From the NCBI GenBank assembly GCA_051453625.1, contig JBOZIK010000001.1:228317296-228349905 (forward strand): 32,610 nt of DNA, in the 5' to 3' direction. The stretch is from Welwitschia mirabilis. Taxonomy: Eukaryota > Gnetophyta > Gnetopsida > Welwitschiales. A model generated the notes under the pieces. It was not told where the DNA came from. It searched no databases and saw only the letters and a list, made by a program, of their open reading frames with translations. Below, one piece after another: positions 1 to 10,830 of the stretch (positions within the stretch are counted from its first letter, which is position 1; the number at the start of each line of letters is the position of its first letter). The position numbers and the translations under genes were made by a program.

Positions 1-990
1 TAGAAACCATAGAAAGGGTTTTAAAATTGATAGTAAGAAATATATTCACATTCTTTATACTACTTTCAAACACTACAAAAATCCTTTCATGGCCCATTAA
101 TGTTTCTTGCACCATTAGATCATGAGAAATGATTTTTGATGCCTCTGGAATTCACCAAAGAACAATTTATCTACACATGCCATTTTCTATGTCATAGATA
201 TACAACCCCACATGATCTACCATTCCTGTAGCTAATAATGAAGAAAACGTGAAAGAATTTTACTTATAATATAAAATAGAGAATCCATACAACTAAATGA
301 AGTTATTACCATTTTTCTTTTAGAATTTAACCAATTGTACCAAGTGGTTTTGTTTTTGTGAATTACATTTAGTGATCCATCTCTGTAGTGGCAATTGTAG
401 AAGGAAACTTTCATCCCTTGAGAATTATTAGAGCATTTGAAAAACATTGAGACCATTCAATTCCAATGATTTTAGAGCTTTTTTCAAGGCTATTTTAGTG
501 CTAAAGGAATGTACTTCTTTAACAAGTGCTTAAAGCCATAAAGAAGTGTCTAGGAATTTGAGGGTTTTTATGGTTTAGGGGAGTTTTAGTAATTCTTTGC
601 TTCAAAGAATGTACATAATCTCTAGAATAGGACTAGATATTTATTAAAGAATTGTGGTTCGACATTTAGAGACTAAGAAGATGTGAAAGAATTGAATTTG
701 AATCTATTTTGGCTAGGGTTTCCAAAGTTATTTGAAAAAGCCTTCCTTAAAAATTTTTATTCATTCTACAAATAATTTGAAGGAATGCAATGCAAACAAG
801 ATTCTTGCTTCCTGTTATCATGCACAAAGTAATAAAATTTTAAGAAACTAAAGGTTTCATCAAGAATTATAACTCTCTGTCCTTTCCAATATCAAACAGA
901 TGTTCTTAGCCTTCTATCATCTTTCAGATAGGGGAAAAACAAGAAACATCTTTCACCTAATTATGTCAATGACTATTTTTGTATAAATTA
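1..990. other. AT-rich non-coding DNA, nothing recognised
   Basis: I read both strands and see no conserved protein motif, no RNA gene and no clear repeat boundary. The short open frames here are no longer than expected by chance in AT-rich DNA. Confidence 0.6.
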
Positions 991-1196
991 TTTAAGGTGC
1001 TTATTATTATACATGCCTTATTATTAAGGCATTCTTTTCTAAACACCTTAAAAAAATAATTTAAAAGATCTTTTAAGGTGTTTGTTAAGAAAATTCCTTA
1101 AAAAGATATTGATTTATGATAATTTAAGTATTTATTAGAATAAATACCTTAAAAATATCTATGTTTAAGATGTTTATTAAAATAAATGCCTTGAAA
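991..1196. repeat. Cluster of five imperfect hairpin repeats
   Basis: Five neighbouring units each begin with a TTTAAGG-like arm and end with a CCTTAAA-like arm. Arms start near 991, 1024, 1071, 1123 and 1164. The fourth is the best palindrome: TTTAAGTATTTATT (1123-1136) faces AATAAATACCTTAAA (1139-1153) across a two-base loop, with one unpaired base. The fifth pairs 1164-1178 with 1181-1196. Successive starts are 33, 47, 52 and 41 bases apart, so this is a run of related palindromes and not a strict tandem array. It may be debris of foldback or miniature elements. No protein is encoded. Confidence 0.6.
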
Positions 1197-2291
1197 TCCT
1201 ATATTTTTAGTAGTGGAATGGGGTTATCCTGTGACATTGAAATGTTTGTACTACTAATACTAAAGATAATAAGATAATGATAACCAAAGATGTGTCCTTT
1301 ACAAAACAAAGATATGATATCCATGCATAGAAAAAAACCCAAATCTATCTATAATCTAGTGAGTAAACAATATACAATGAAGGTTTACATAGGTTTAAAA
1401 CAATTGATCTACCTTCTCTAACGAAAATGTTATACCAATTTATTAAACTAAGGATTGAGGCATGTGGTATCATATCCTTTCTCTTAATTTTCTTAATAAA
1501 GTTAATTATAATATGCCCAAATAAAGCATTACTCATACTATGTCAAGATACATTAACAACTCTAGAACTGAATATTTCTTTAAAAGAAAAGGTATAAATC
1601 TAAGGAATATTTGTATCATCTATGTCAAGAAAAGAATTTATAAAACTCTAAATAATGTGCAAATTGGTACCTCTAAACTATGTTTGAAATGCACCTATGT
1701 TATCATCAATCATATGAATATTAGCATAGAATTATCTTACCGCTAGATTTAAAATAGATGGAACTAGTTGCATAACCATTTTCCATCTAAGCTAACTAAA
1801 GTAACTTATAAGTTGATCTCTATACTTCTTCTAAAATCTAAAAGTTCTCTATGTAATAATAGAAATTTAGACCATATTCTAATATTTATTTTACTATCTC
1901 ATGATAGAACTATGATTTATATTAAGATATTTGATGTTCTAAGGCTTGTTCCTTTCCTTTATAGGCCCTTACTTCTTTTCTTCTAGCCATTTTTATAAGA
2001 TAGAATTCGAAACTAATAAAAGATTAATTGAAATAAAAGAACTTATGAGAAGACTTGATCAAGAGAAATCCCTATTCCTTCTTGCTATTAAGATCTCTAA
2101 AAAATCCAAAATGTCTTCCTAGAGAAATCTAAGGAAAATGAGCCTAGAAAATCACCTAACAAATATATTAATTAAGAAGGAACTTGAAAATGAGACTTGA
2201 TAGTTCCTATTACTATTAAAAATGGTCAAAACCCTACTTCTAACAGGTTTTTAATTTTTACAATATATAATCAAGAGATATATGACTTGGG
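1197..2291. other. AT-rich non-coding DNA, nothing recognised
   Basis: No conserved domain, RNA gene or repeat boundary is visible. A minus-strand open frame at 1345-1536 was examined for Copia polymerase similarity, but only a few residues fit, so it is not annotated. Confidence 0.55.
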
Positions 2292-2511
2292 AGATGTCTA
2301 AAATGCATAAAGGAGACATTTACAAAACTCAAGATGTATCCTATTAAAAAATTTTTAATACATTTTCCTATTACTAATATGTCTATAAAACTCAATATTT
2401 CTAATTTGAAAAGAGAAAATAATGTACCTACCATTTTAAGACATCCACCAAACTCAAGACATTTTCTTTTAAGATGTCTTATTAGACACATCTACAAAAC
2501 TGAAGATGTCA
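2292..2511 (+). repeat. Array of decayed paired AGACGTCT motifs, about 62-bp period
   Basis: Four modules share the plan octamer + ten-base spacer + octamer, where the octamers are variants of AGACGTCT and the spacer resembles ACAAAACTCA. They lie at 2314-2339, 2377-2402, 2439-2464 and 2484-2511. The first three start 63 and 62 bases apart, and the DNA between them is loosely alike (for example AATACATTTTCCTATTA against AATGTACCTACCATTTTA), so this is a decayed tandem repeat. Extra octamers occur at 2292-2299 and 2472-2479. A TATA-like box follows at 2571. I infer LTR U3 (enhancer) sequence of a retrotransposon; a second array in opposite orientation lies at 5628-6011. Confidence 0.65.
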
Positions 2512-2570
2512 GCAAATAAAGTTCTATACTTTTAAAAAGATCTATGACTAATACAATCATAATAACACTT

Positions 2571-2578
2571 TATAAAAA
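2571..2578 (+). promoter_or_regulatory. TATA-like box downstream of the motif array
   Basis: TATAAAAA lies 60 bases after the last paired-octamer module and on the same strand, matching the order array-then-TATA seen in the LTR at 4742-6080. In AT-rich DNA such a string is common by chance, so only the context supports it. Confidence 0.25.
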
Positions 2579-2949
2579 GATAAATATCATGCACATAATT
2601 TAAAATTAAACTATATCAGCTACATCTAATTGCAATCTCAACTCAAAAGATAAAAATAATTAGGTTGAGATGTTAAAGGATATTACCTGATTATTTACCT
2701 GATTAGAGCATGTTCAATCTCAAAATTCCTACATAACTTCATATATCTTTTCTTACCTTGTGATCTTGAGGTCTTTGTACTAAGTAGATCAATAGTATCT
2801 TATATCAAAATGCCTTTATTATATCTCTTGTACTTTATTAAGTCATTTTCATTTTCATGCCTATGCTTTGCTTCTTCAGTTTTGCTTAATGAACACTTGT
2901 ATTTATTTAAAGTACCTTGCATGGTATTTTATGTTAGGAGTGTTTATTT
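2579..2949. other. AT-rich DNA between LTR-like array and gag remnant
   Basis: If the array at 2292-2511 is an LTR, this interval would hold its R and U5 parts and the junction with the minus-strand gag remnant. I cannot place an LTR end here and see no coding domain. Confidence 0.4.
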
Positions 2950-4679
2950 TACTTTTAGTAACCAAAACTTTTCTTGGTTTAGAATGCACAATATGCTATA
3001 ACATTCTACTAGGCCTTTTGACATTGTTAGTATAATACCTATTTCTATACTTCATTGGACATCTATACTAATAATAACCTTTGCTATGATAATAATAGCA
3101 AATAATATTATTTGTAAATTCCAAATTTTCATACCTTGTCTTGTAGTTCTATTTTTCATATAAATAAGCTGAAGTGCCAATTATAACTACCTTACACCTC
3201 AAGCCACTCTTATCATTTGGATTTATGCTTTGTTTAAGCATGATATTCAAAGTAACTTTTCCTTACATAAATCTTTTAATAATTTACTTTGAATCTAAAA
3301 GCTCCTATTTTACATTCTCTAATTCATACATTAGACAATCAACCTTAGCTTTAATAGCTAAGTTTTTACAGAATACATTTTTTTAGTCATCTTTTTCTTA
3401 TTCATATGCTTCTTCATAAGTATGAAGTAGCCTTTTCATTTTAGTTCATAATTTTTATCGATTAATAAATTCTTTATAAATTGTAATATACTTTTCATGA
3501 ATACTCCTGCTTGAATCATTTGCACTATCTAAATCATAATCTTCTTCTGTCTCATCATCTTCTTCTTAAATGTGTGCAATGGTTATGTATGAAGTATGTA
3601 CTTTATCATTATTAGATGTTTCTTCTTTCATTTTCTCTTCATCATCATCGCATCCTAGAAAGAATGATTTCTTCTTTCTTGGATCTTTCTTTTTTCCTTA
3701 TCCTACAATTTATTAGTACTAGGGCTTTCTGAGGCTATATGTCCTTGTCCTCCACATACCCAACATTGTACTTTTGAAATATCAAGAAAATAAGAATTAT
3801 TAAAAGACTTACCTTTTAACTTACCTTTGGTTGAAAAACTAGATGGTCTTCTAAAGTTGTTCCTTTTATTGTATTTATGTACAAGAAGTCTTTTTACTCT
3901 TTTTGTAATGAAAGCAAGTTTTTTACTTTCCTCATTAGAGTCATCTACTTTCTATTCTTCCTTCACCTTTTCTTTGATCTGTGGTTTATGATTTGGCTTG
4001 CCATAAATGTAATAGGTTTTTTTTTTAAAGCTTCATCTTGTATGAGATTCATTTGATATGCTATAAGAGCACTTTGTTTCTCTTCTATCTTCATTCTATT
4101 GAAATCTCTAGATTCTTTCATAGATGTAGTCTTGGGCATCTATTTAGAAGTTAGTGATATAATATTTTTGTATTAATTTTACTTCTATAAGATATTCTTT
4201 AATGCCACATATTGAGTTTAAAATGTTTGAAACTCTAGTAAAATATTCATAAACCCTTTCTTCATTGTTCATCTTGAGATTCTCAAATTGAGTTTTCAAA
4301 CTAAAAGCTTAGATTATTTTACAAAAAAAGTTCCTTCATATGTTCCAACTAGAACATTCCAAATTTCTTGTACCATCTTGTAACCTACTATTTTATTAAA
4401 CTCTTCTATAGATAAAGTAGAATAAAGTGCATTCTTAGCTTTAGGGTTATACATGAAAGTAGCTTTGTCCTTATCTGACAAGCCTTTTCGTCTCTTGAGC
4501 TGAGTAATGATATTATCTATAGCATTTGTAATAGCCTCCATAAGATCCGTGTAGCCTTTTCCTATACTCTACCATATCTAAAACTCAAATGACTATAAGT
4601 ACCCCTACATCCTTACCTTTGAATATTCATAGTTTATTCCATCAAAGAGAAAAGATCTAATAGATGACACTCCTTTCAT
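2950..4679 (-). pseudogene. SIRE-type Copia Gag remnant with two CCHC knuckles
   Basis: Gag is the nucleocapsid/capsid precursor of LTR retrotransposons. Reading the minus strand from a Met codon at 4679, one sees in order: an N-terminal segment with FDGINYEYSKVRM; a conserved helical segment with SIEEFNKIVGYKMVQEIW and TYEGT (open from 4541 to 4314); a first zinc knuckle, CWVCGGQGH, at 3724-3765 in CX2CX4HX4S form (last Cys lost); an acidic region; a KSGL motif; and a second, more damaged knuckle at 3059-3100 (CX2YX4YX4C). Two knuckles separated by an acidic/coiled-coil stretch are typical of SIRE-lineage Copia Gags. Many stops and frameshifts show it is dead. No protease, integrase or RT follows at lower coordinates, so the pol part is deleted or unrecognisable. 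Confidence 0.8.
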
Positions 4680-4715
4680 TGTTCACTTAAGAAAGTTACT
4701 TCTTTTTATAAGTAT

Positions 4716-4729
4716 CCATTCTAATACCA
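4716..4729 (-). other. Primer-binding site of the SIRE-like element
   Basis: On the minus strand the bases read TGGTATTAGAATGG, close to the TGGTATCAGAG type of site complementary to the 3' end of plant initiator tRNA-Met. It lies between the inferred LTR end near 4742 and the gag start at 4679, the correct order for a minus-strand element. Confidence 0.65.
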
Positions 4730-5489
4730 CTTAAGAATTATTGAACATAGAGGAAAGGGGTGTTTCCACCAAATAAAGTTTAAATCAATAATAAAATGGG
4801 AACGTATAACAAAAATACATTAGTAAATAATATGACTTCCCAACCTGGGTACATTCACATATAAAGGCTAGCATCTACTCACAACTCTGGATATTTTTAA
4901 CCTCTAAGAATAGTGGTCTTTTTCTGCACCATCAACCTTACAATAAATGAGAGTCTTCTCACAAGATATAACTCTATCCCCTTCATGAAAATAGTGGTTT
5001 TCATAGGTTTACCACAAATCTTCATAATAATGAGAGTCTCCTCTCAAGGTAGTGCTCTATTCCTCATAAGGAAATAATGGTTTTCTAGATCACTAATAAT
5101 CTTACATCAAATAAGTTCCTAAAAGCACAAACTTAATGCACACTCTTACAAAGGTTACCTTATAAAGTTCTTGATATTTAAGAATGAACTTATAACTATA
5201 TTCAACAATAAGATCATTGACAATGTAAACCAAAAGTATAAAATAAGAACAAGTCTAAAGATATTGCTTTGATGAAGATTTAAGCTTGATGTTATTGTGG
5301 TCATCATAAGTATGAATAAAGATAATAGCAATGTAGATCTAAGATTTAAATATGAAATCAATACAAGCTCCTTGCTAGGGATTCCTTGATTCTTCGTGAG
5401 AAGCTCCTTTCACTTTTGCATTTACTATTTTATGTTTTATTTGATTAGTAAAGTGTAAAGAAGTTTTTCTTTATTTCATGACATTGAGG

Positions 5490-5499
5490 CTTTATATGA
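5490..5499 (-). promoter_or_regulatory. TATA-like box in the SIRE-like LTR
   Basis: The minus strand reads CATATAAAGC, about 130 bases downstream (element sense) of the nearest motif module. Position within the LTR fits a U3/R boundary. Confidence 0.4.
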
Positions 5500-5627
5500 T
5501 TGAGGAAGATCTAGTTATTTGAGATTGAAAGAGAGTCATTTATCTTTGTAATTACCACACAATAGATAGGTAACATGTGGACATTAAATGTGTAACTTTG
5601 GTTTTAATTGATGTCAATTTTGATCTA

Positions 5628-6011
5628 AGATGTTTCACTTTTGTAGACATCTACTAATAGTTAAACATCTTGACCTTGTAGGCATCTTCAGTTAACTTGC
5701 CTAGATTTTAATGAATTTTGCTTTGTAATATCCTTAGATCTTCTAATCATGAATCCATGATGTACAAGTTCATAGCTCATGTAAAATCCAAAATATTAGT
5801 CAAAAACCAAATTAAATTTGTTTCTTATTTTAGCTTAGTATAGATGTCTTCAAACATATAAACATCTTTATCTATGTCAGGTTTAAAGTTTAGCTCAATC
5901 ATCTTGAATATGGTAGTTATCATTTATCCTATGAGTTGCTTTCTAGTACATTTGAGACATTTAATTTTCTAAATGTCTTTACTTAACACGTCTTCAATCT
6001 TCTAGATGTCT
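5628..6011 (-). repeat. Array of five paired AGACGTCT-type motifs in LTR U3
   Basis: Five modules of octamer + 8-10-base spacer + octamer occur at 5628-5652, 5663-5687, 5842-5867, 5955-5978 and 5986-6011. Octamers are variants of the palindrome AGACGTCT, mostly AGATGTCT, AGACATCT or AAACATCT; one (5986-5993) still holds the ACGTCT core. In the minus sense the spacers (such as AGAAGATTGA) resemble those of the plus-sense array at 2292-2511, so the two arrays are inverted copies of related LTR DNA. GACGTC is the known C-box core bound by plant bZIP factors, so an enhancer role is a reasonable inference. Confidence 0.65.
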
Positions 6012-6080
6012 TTAAATAATTGATTTTGTAGTTTTAGCATCTGATCCTTTTCATGAGATGTTGTCTCTAAAGATTCATTA

Positions 6081-7554
6081 TGATTTAGTATCTATCAAGA
6101 TGTGATGTACTTGTAATAACCAATCTACATGATGACATAAAATATTTGACAAGTGGAAGCATCAAAGCTAGATTAAATGAAGTACTAGAACATGATCTTG
6201 CAAAACGATCATGGGTTTTTAGGATTAGAGTTTCAACATTAATTAAGTAAAAATCAAGGGTCATGTATAAGAAGGATTTTTTAATCAAATACCTATCTAG
6301 ATACACTTTCTATCTTAGTTTTAAGATTCTAAAAAATAGAGGTACTAAAAGAAACTACTTAGTAGTTTACCTTGATTTACTCAGTTTTTGATAGATTCTA
6401 TGTTTTAATGGATCTTAATTAAATTTTAAACTTATAGAAGATTAGTATAAAACAAAGTAAAAAATCTTTAAAATTAAATTAGATTTGAAAATATCAATCT
6501 CCAATGTAAAGAATGCAAATTAGATGATCATATTTCAATATTTAGTAGAAATAAAAGAAGCATACATGCTAAAATACAAGTTGTTGGGAATTTAGGAGAG
6601 CATAATAGACCCTTCAACTTCCAACAATAATTTAATGTATGAAAGGTTAGGAGTATTGAAGGATTAATAAATAATAGTAGTAAAGAATAGTGGTAGACAT
6701 TGATAGATAAGAATTAAGATTTTTGAAGTAGAGGCCAATCCCAATATCCTAGGCAAAATGCTATAGGAATAGGGAAGGCATAAGATAAGGGTACAAATTA
6801 GTAAACCTACTCTCAAAACAAATTTAAAGCATAAAGAATGTGACTAATTAAGAGAAACTAGGATATAAATTAGAAATGTTAAAAATTTTACATAGAGAAA
6901 AGAAAATGTCCATTAAAGGTAAGGAGAAGATATAGGATAATTAGGATTTGGGTGAAAAATAGTAAGAAATAATTATTAATGTAATTTTTAATCCTCCAAG
7001 ATAAAAGGATGCTTTCATTTTTTAAAGTGTTCAGAAAGGGAGTGAAAGAAGTAATAAGAGGTTTTTCCTTAATCTGCCTTTAAGAAAGATTTATCAAAGG
7101 AAGGGATTAAGTGTCATGAGGTTTAACATTCAATTAAGATAGATCATTCCTCCAATGCATCCAAGTTGTAGCGGAAACTTAAGAATGAAAAAGCTAATGG
7201 TAAAAAAGAAACTATAGATTTGATAATGATGGATTAACCAAAAACCATGATGTTTCATCACATTTCCTAAGTCCAAACTAAGGAAAGGAAAAAAAAACAA
7301 GGTGATTCTTTTATAAAATTATAAGGGTATAGCTAATTGCTATAATAAGAAATAATTGAAAGGTATCAGAATAAAGCATAAAGTAAAAGTATATGTTTAA
7401 AAGAGATAAATACATCATCTCCCATCATAGTTAATTGGTTGAGCTAAGAATCTTTTAGAGTTTATTCAATATATTAAGTTTTTATTGGATTTAAATATTA
7501 GTGATAAAAAATCTAATTAAAATTAGTAGAGATTATTAGCTACTACCTCATAGT
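6081..7554. other. AT-rich DNA upstream of the LINE; possible ORF1 debris
   Basis: No conserved motif could be recognised. Plant L1 elements carry an ORF1 upstream of the endonuclease, so part of this stretch may be its remnant, but no zinc knuckle or other ORF1 signature is visible. The minus-strand open frame at 6085-6306 has no family resemblance. Confidence 0.45.
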
Positions 7555-7960
7555 GCATGTTGAAGAAGTGCATATTTCTAATATTCATGGGCCCTCTTCT
7601 ATTTCAAAGTGGAGAAGCATTTGGAAGAACCTAAGAGGTTTCTTTGGGTGGATATTGAGAGGGGATTTTAATTAAACTTTGCATCTATTTGAACAATCTA
7701 TAAAGTAATGCTTTGTGAGGGCTAGGAATTGAGAGGTTGAGTGAGTAGATAAAATCAAACCTTTCCTTAGATGGTGTTAAGTTTACTTGGTTCAGTAGAA
7801 ATAGGAGTAATAGCTTAGTATAGACTAGAATTAATAAAGCCTTAATTTTAGCAAGCTTGTTGAAAAATTCATGAAGGTTTTAGCCTCTAATTTGGAAAAG
7901 ATCATATTATAGACCTCACATATTAGATGAAGATAAACTAGGAAAAAATTGTACCCCCTT
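7555..7960 (+). pseudogene. LINE endonuclease domain remnant
   Basis: The AP-type endonuclease of L1 elements nicks target DNA before reverse transcription. Visible parts are HGPSSISKWRSIWKNLRG followed by LRGDFN at 7655-7672, the conserved GDFN block, and later in another frame GVKFTWFSRNRSNSLV, matching the family's FTW(S) block near the domain end. Only the C-terminal half is recognisable, and stops break it. Confidence 0.65.
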
Positions 7961-8579
7961 TCAAAGTAAGGATGATTGGTTTTTGACGTAGAAATTTCTT
8001 CTAGTGATTAAAAAGTGTTGGAAACTTTACTAAACTGAAGGAAGTGCTAGTAAGAGACTTCTAAACAAGCTAAAAGAGGTTAAGAATAAAATAAGAATAT
8101 GGATAAAAGAATATATTATGTAGGATAAAAAGAGGCTTAAGGCTAAGCTAAAGGACATCTAAGGAAGCCAAAAAGAGTAGAATCAGAAGGAAAAAAAGGT
8201 ATCCTCATTTTACACAACCTTTAACAAGCTTATAAGAATAAGAATTATGTTAGATCTAAAGGTTAAGGTTTTTATAGCTGAAGGCAAGGGACTGATACAC
8301 CAAGTTTTTCTTTATGTTAACATTATAAAGATAGTGGAGAAATAAGTCACATATCTCAAAGTTAAAGGCAAGCACAATGCATAAAGGAATCATTAAAGAG
8401 GAATTACTGGCATTATTTACAATATTTTGAACTACAAAAGGAAATAAAGATTAAAATTTCTAGAGAAAAAGAGAGGTTATTCTTCAAGAATAAAAGTATC
8501 CTATTAAAACACATAATATGGACGAATTTCAAAGGGGAGTTAAGGCATGAAAGTAGATTCGATGTAGTGTCTTGATGGG

Positions 8580-9365
8580 TAGGAAGTAAAGTCCTTTAAA
8601 CATACATGAACTGTTATTAAAGAGGACATAACCATAGATTTTAATGAGGTTATGTATATTGGAACTTTTAGAAGAGAGTTAGGCTAAACATAAGGTTTCT
8701 TATTTGTAAAGAAATATGAAACTTTATTCATAATGGAATTTAGATTAATTAGTATTTTTTATGTAATATACTAGTTATTTACTAAAATCATTGTCAATAG
8801 CCTATGTCCTCTCCAAACAAAGGTAGTTCATGTCTACCAATTCAAATTTTATCAAGCATACATATATTTTAGATTAGCTAAATCAAAACACAAAGGTCTT
8901 ACATTTAGTAAAGTAGAATAGATCTCTAGCAATGATGATTAAACCAAATATGAAAAAGGACTATGACTTAATAAACTAGAAAGATTTGGAGGGTACCCTA
9001 GCCCCTGGAAGGCTTTTTCCAACTTTTCAATAAACTAGTTCTATTTAGTAGAAATTGGGTAGGTTTACTTTAAAAATCAATGGTTTTATAACTAAGTTTT
9101 CCTCAATCTCTAAAGGTTTTATATGGTAGGTATCTTATCTCCATACCTCTCCATAATTTTGATTGAAATTATGTAGATTTTCCTAAATAGATATAGACTT
9201 GAAGGACTAGGAATAAAAAACTACCACACCCTAATAAGCCATTACATGGATGACATGATAATCTACTTGAAGGAATCATGATTGAAAGAAAGGAAGATTT
9301 AGAAGGATCTTCAAAAATGTGGTATTCTTAGAGGCTTAAGTACAAATTAGAACAAATCTGAGATG
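8580..9365 (+). pseudogene. LINE reverse transcriptase domain remnant
   Basis: The domain would copy LINE RNA at the nicked target. FRLISIFYVIY with TKIIVNSL (about 8737-8800) matches the family's FRPISL block. IKPNMKKDYDLIN with LEGTLAPGRLFP (8936-9010) is the motif A block, but its catalytic Asp is replaced by Asn. ISHYMDDMIIY (YMDD at 9243-9254) is motif C, where most plant LINEs have FADD or YADD. GLSTN followed by NKSEMHLV is the segment after motif C. At least two frameshifts separate these blocks, so no functional enzyme is encoded. Confidence 0.7.
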
Positions 9366-9369
9366 CACC

Positions 9370-9840
9370 TAGTGATTTCAAAAGATGACATGTCTTTACA
9401 ATTAGGTGACATATAACCTAATAAACCTCTAGGATTTTTATCTTTTATAGATTTATATTTTTCTCTAACATTTTTAAAAAGTCTGTGACATGTAGTCATG
9501 AGTAAAAGTCTTGTGAAATAGAGAATAAAAACAATTAGAGAAGTTAGATTTAGGGCATTTACATAATAAATGAATTCCAACACATTTATGCATATCAAAT
9601 GCTTTCCTAATTACTTAAATTTTGTTCTTTTTAGCTTACACTTTATAACTCTTATGAAATTAATAATTCTAACATTTTTTTAAAAAAAATAATTATCAAC
9701 ATTTTGCATTGACATTTTATGCTGACACAATGACATGTCTTCTTGACACAACTAAAGCCACCAACATAAATCAATTACTGACATTTACATCATTAGTTGC
9801 ACCTATATAATATGGTCTTCTCTTTAGAGAATAGATTGAT
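9370..9840. other. Foreign insertion inside the LINE
   Basis: LINE similarity stops after NKSEMHLV (about 9370) and resumes with KGKKNDCYHGLPF (about 9850-9890). The family usually has only some 30 residues between these blocks, so about 400 bases are extra. The insert is very AT-rich and carries TGACATGTCTT twice (about 9384 and 9729), but no terminal inverted repeats, LTR ends or protein motifs that I can recognise. The minus-strand open frame at 9347-9598 crosses the left junction and is incidental. Confidence 0.45.
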
Positions 9841-10830
9841 TAGATAGTTGAAAGTTATAAAGGGCAAGAAGAATGATTGTTATCATGGCTTACCATTTAA
9901 GGGATGGTCAAAGAAAGAAACCTCATAATAGTTAACTGGAAAGTACTTAAACAAATGCAATGAATGGTAAAACATATGGTTATCAAGAAAGGATAAGATG
10001 ATTCTAGCTAATCCTGCATTGTTTCTTTTGTAAATTATGTCTTTACAATTTCTCTCCCATGATAAATATTGCTAAAAATTATTAAGAAGCATTTCAAGGA
10101 CTTGTTATGCAATGGCTTTAAAAAATTGGGGAGAATCCATTTGGTTACTTAATAAAAATTAGAAACACCAACCTGGGCAAGTGGATTGGGGATTACTTAC
10201 CTTGCTTAAGTCATAGGTTATTAGATAAATACTGATGATGGGAATGAAAAGGGAGGAAGATGAAACCTACATTAATCCATGTAAGAGGAAATGTGTAAGG
10301 AGATTAGCAAATAGAAGTTACTCATACTTCTGGAAGGGCATGATTATGATGAAAGAATAATTAGATAGTCACATAAAATGATGCATATGCTTAGGAAACA
10401 TTGGCATTAATGAGTTTTTTTCTATAGTGGAGGGGAAGGTTAAGGATTTCTTTTCATATGTGGAATTACAACCAAGGTTCATAGAATCAAATTCTTATTT
10501 TGAAAATTTATGGGATTTTTTTTTCTTAGTATAAGTATATCTCAAGTAATGAATGAACAAACTATGTATGGCTTAATAGTCTTCTCCTAAATGTTACTTT
10601 AAGTTGTTTACCAACTAGATGAAAGATGAAAAAAATGGTGAAAGAATAGAATACCTAAAAGAATTCAATTTTTTAGATTATTAGTGGTTAGAAAAGCCAC
10701 TCTTAATGGAAAGACCTTTAGTTTCTCAATATATGCTATGTGAAGAAAAGAAAAAAACTATACACCATCTTCTATTTAAGTGTAGAGAAATAAAATAGCT
10801 TTGGAATGTACCACTAGGAAAGAATAACCC
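9841..10830 (+). pseudogene. LINE ORF2 C-terminal region with zinc-binding motif
   Basis: After the insertion the plus strand resumes with a YHGLPFKGW block, then LSRKDKMILANPALFLL in the region where LINE proteins have the W-x-LS-x-GG/D-R block, then a GRIHL block near 10130. The last recognisable part, at about 10725-10816, is MLCEEKKKTIHHLLFKCREI ending in LWN, which matches the Cys-His zinc-binding domain at the C-terminus of plant non-LTR polymerases. Its first Cys is not visible. Stops and frameshifts are present. Confidence 0.65.

Larger units (their letters stand above)
4742..6080 (-). mobile_element. 5' LTR of the SIRE-like Copia element
   Basis: The left boundary (TGAACA in plus sense) is set by the adjoining primer-binding site and gag; the right boundary is only approximate. 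On the minus strand the order is: paired AGACGTCT-like motifs (6011 down to 5628), a TATA-like CATATAAAGC at 5490-5499, then about 750 bases of R/U5 down to 4742. A length over 1 kb suits SIRE-lineage LTRs. I could not align a matching 3' LTR by eye. It contains no coding sequence; the short open frame at 5155-5361 is incidental. Confidence 0.55.

Noticed and set aside
991-1196. CRISPR-like array
   Set aside because: Spacing and repeat sequence vary, repeats are palindromes with no conserved spacers, and the genome is a plant.
1345-1536. Minus-strand frame with a possible Copia polymerase resemblance
   Set aside because: Only a short DMIPHAS-type match could be argued; flanking blocks do not follow in order.
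1540-1986. Adjacent plus-strand open frames
   Set aside because: Composition-driven frames (Ile, Lys, Leu, Ser, Asn-rich) with no domain, typical of AT-rich DNA.
9347-9598. Minus-strand open frame of 83 codons
   Set aside because: It straddles the junction of the LINE and the AT-rich insert on the wrong strand, and matches nothing.
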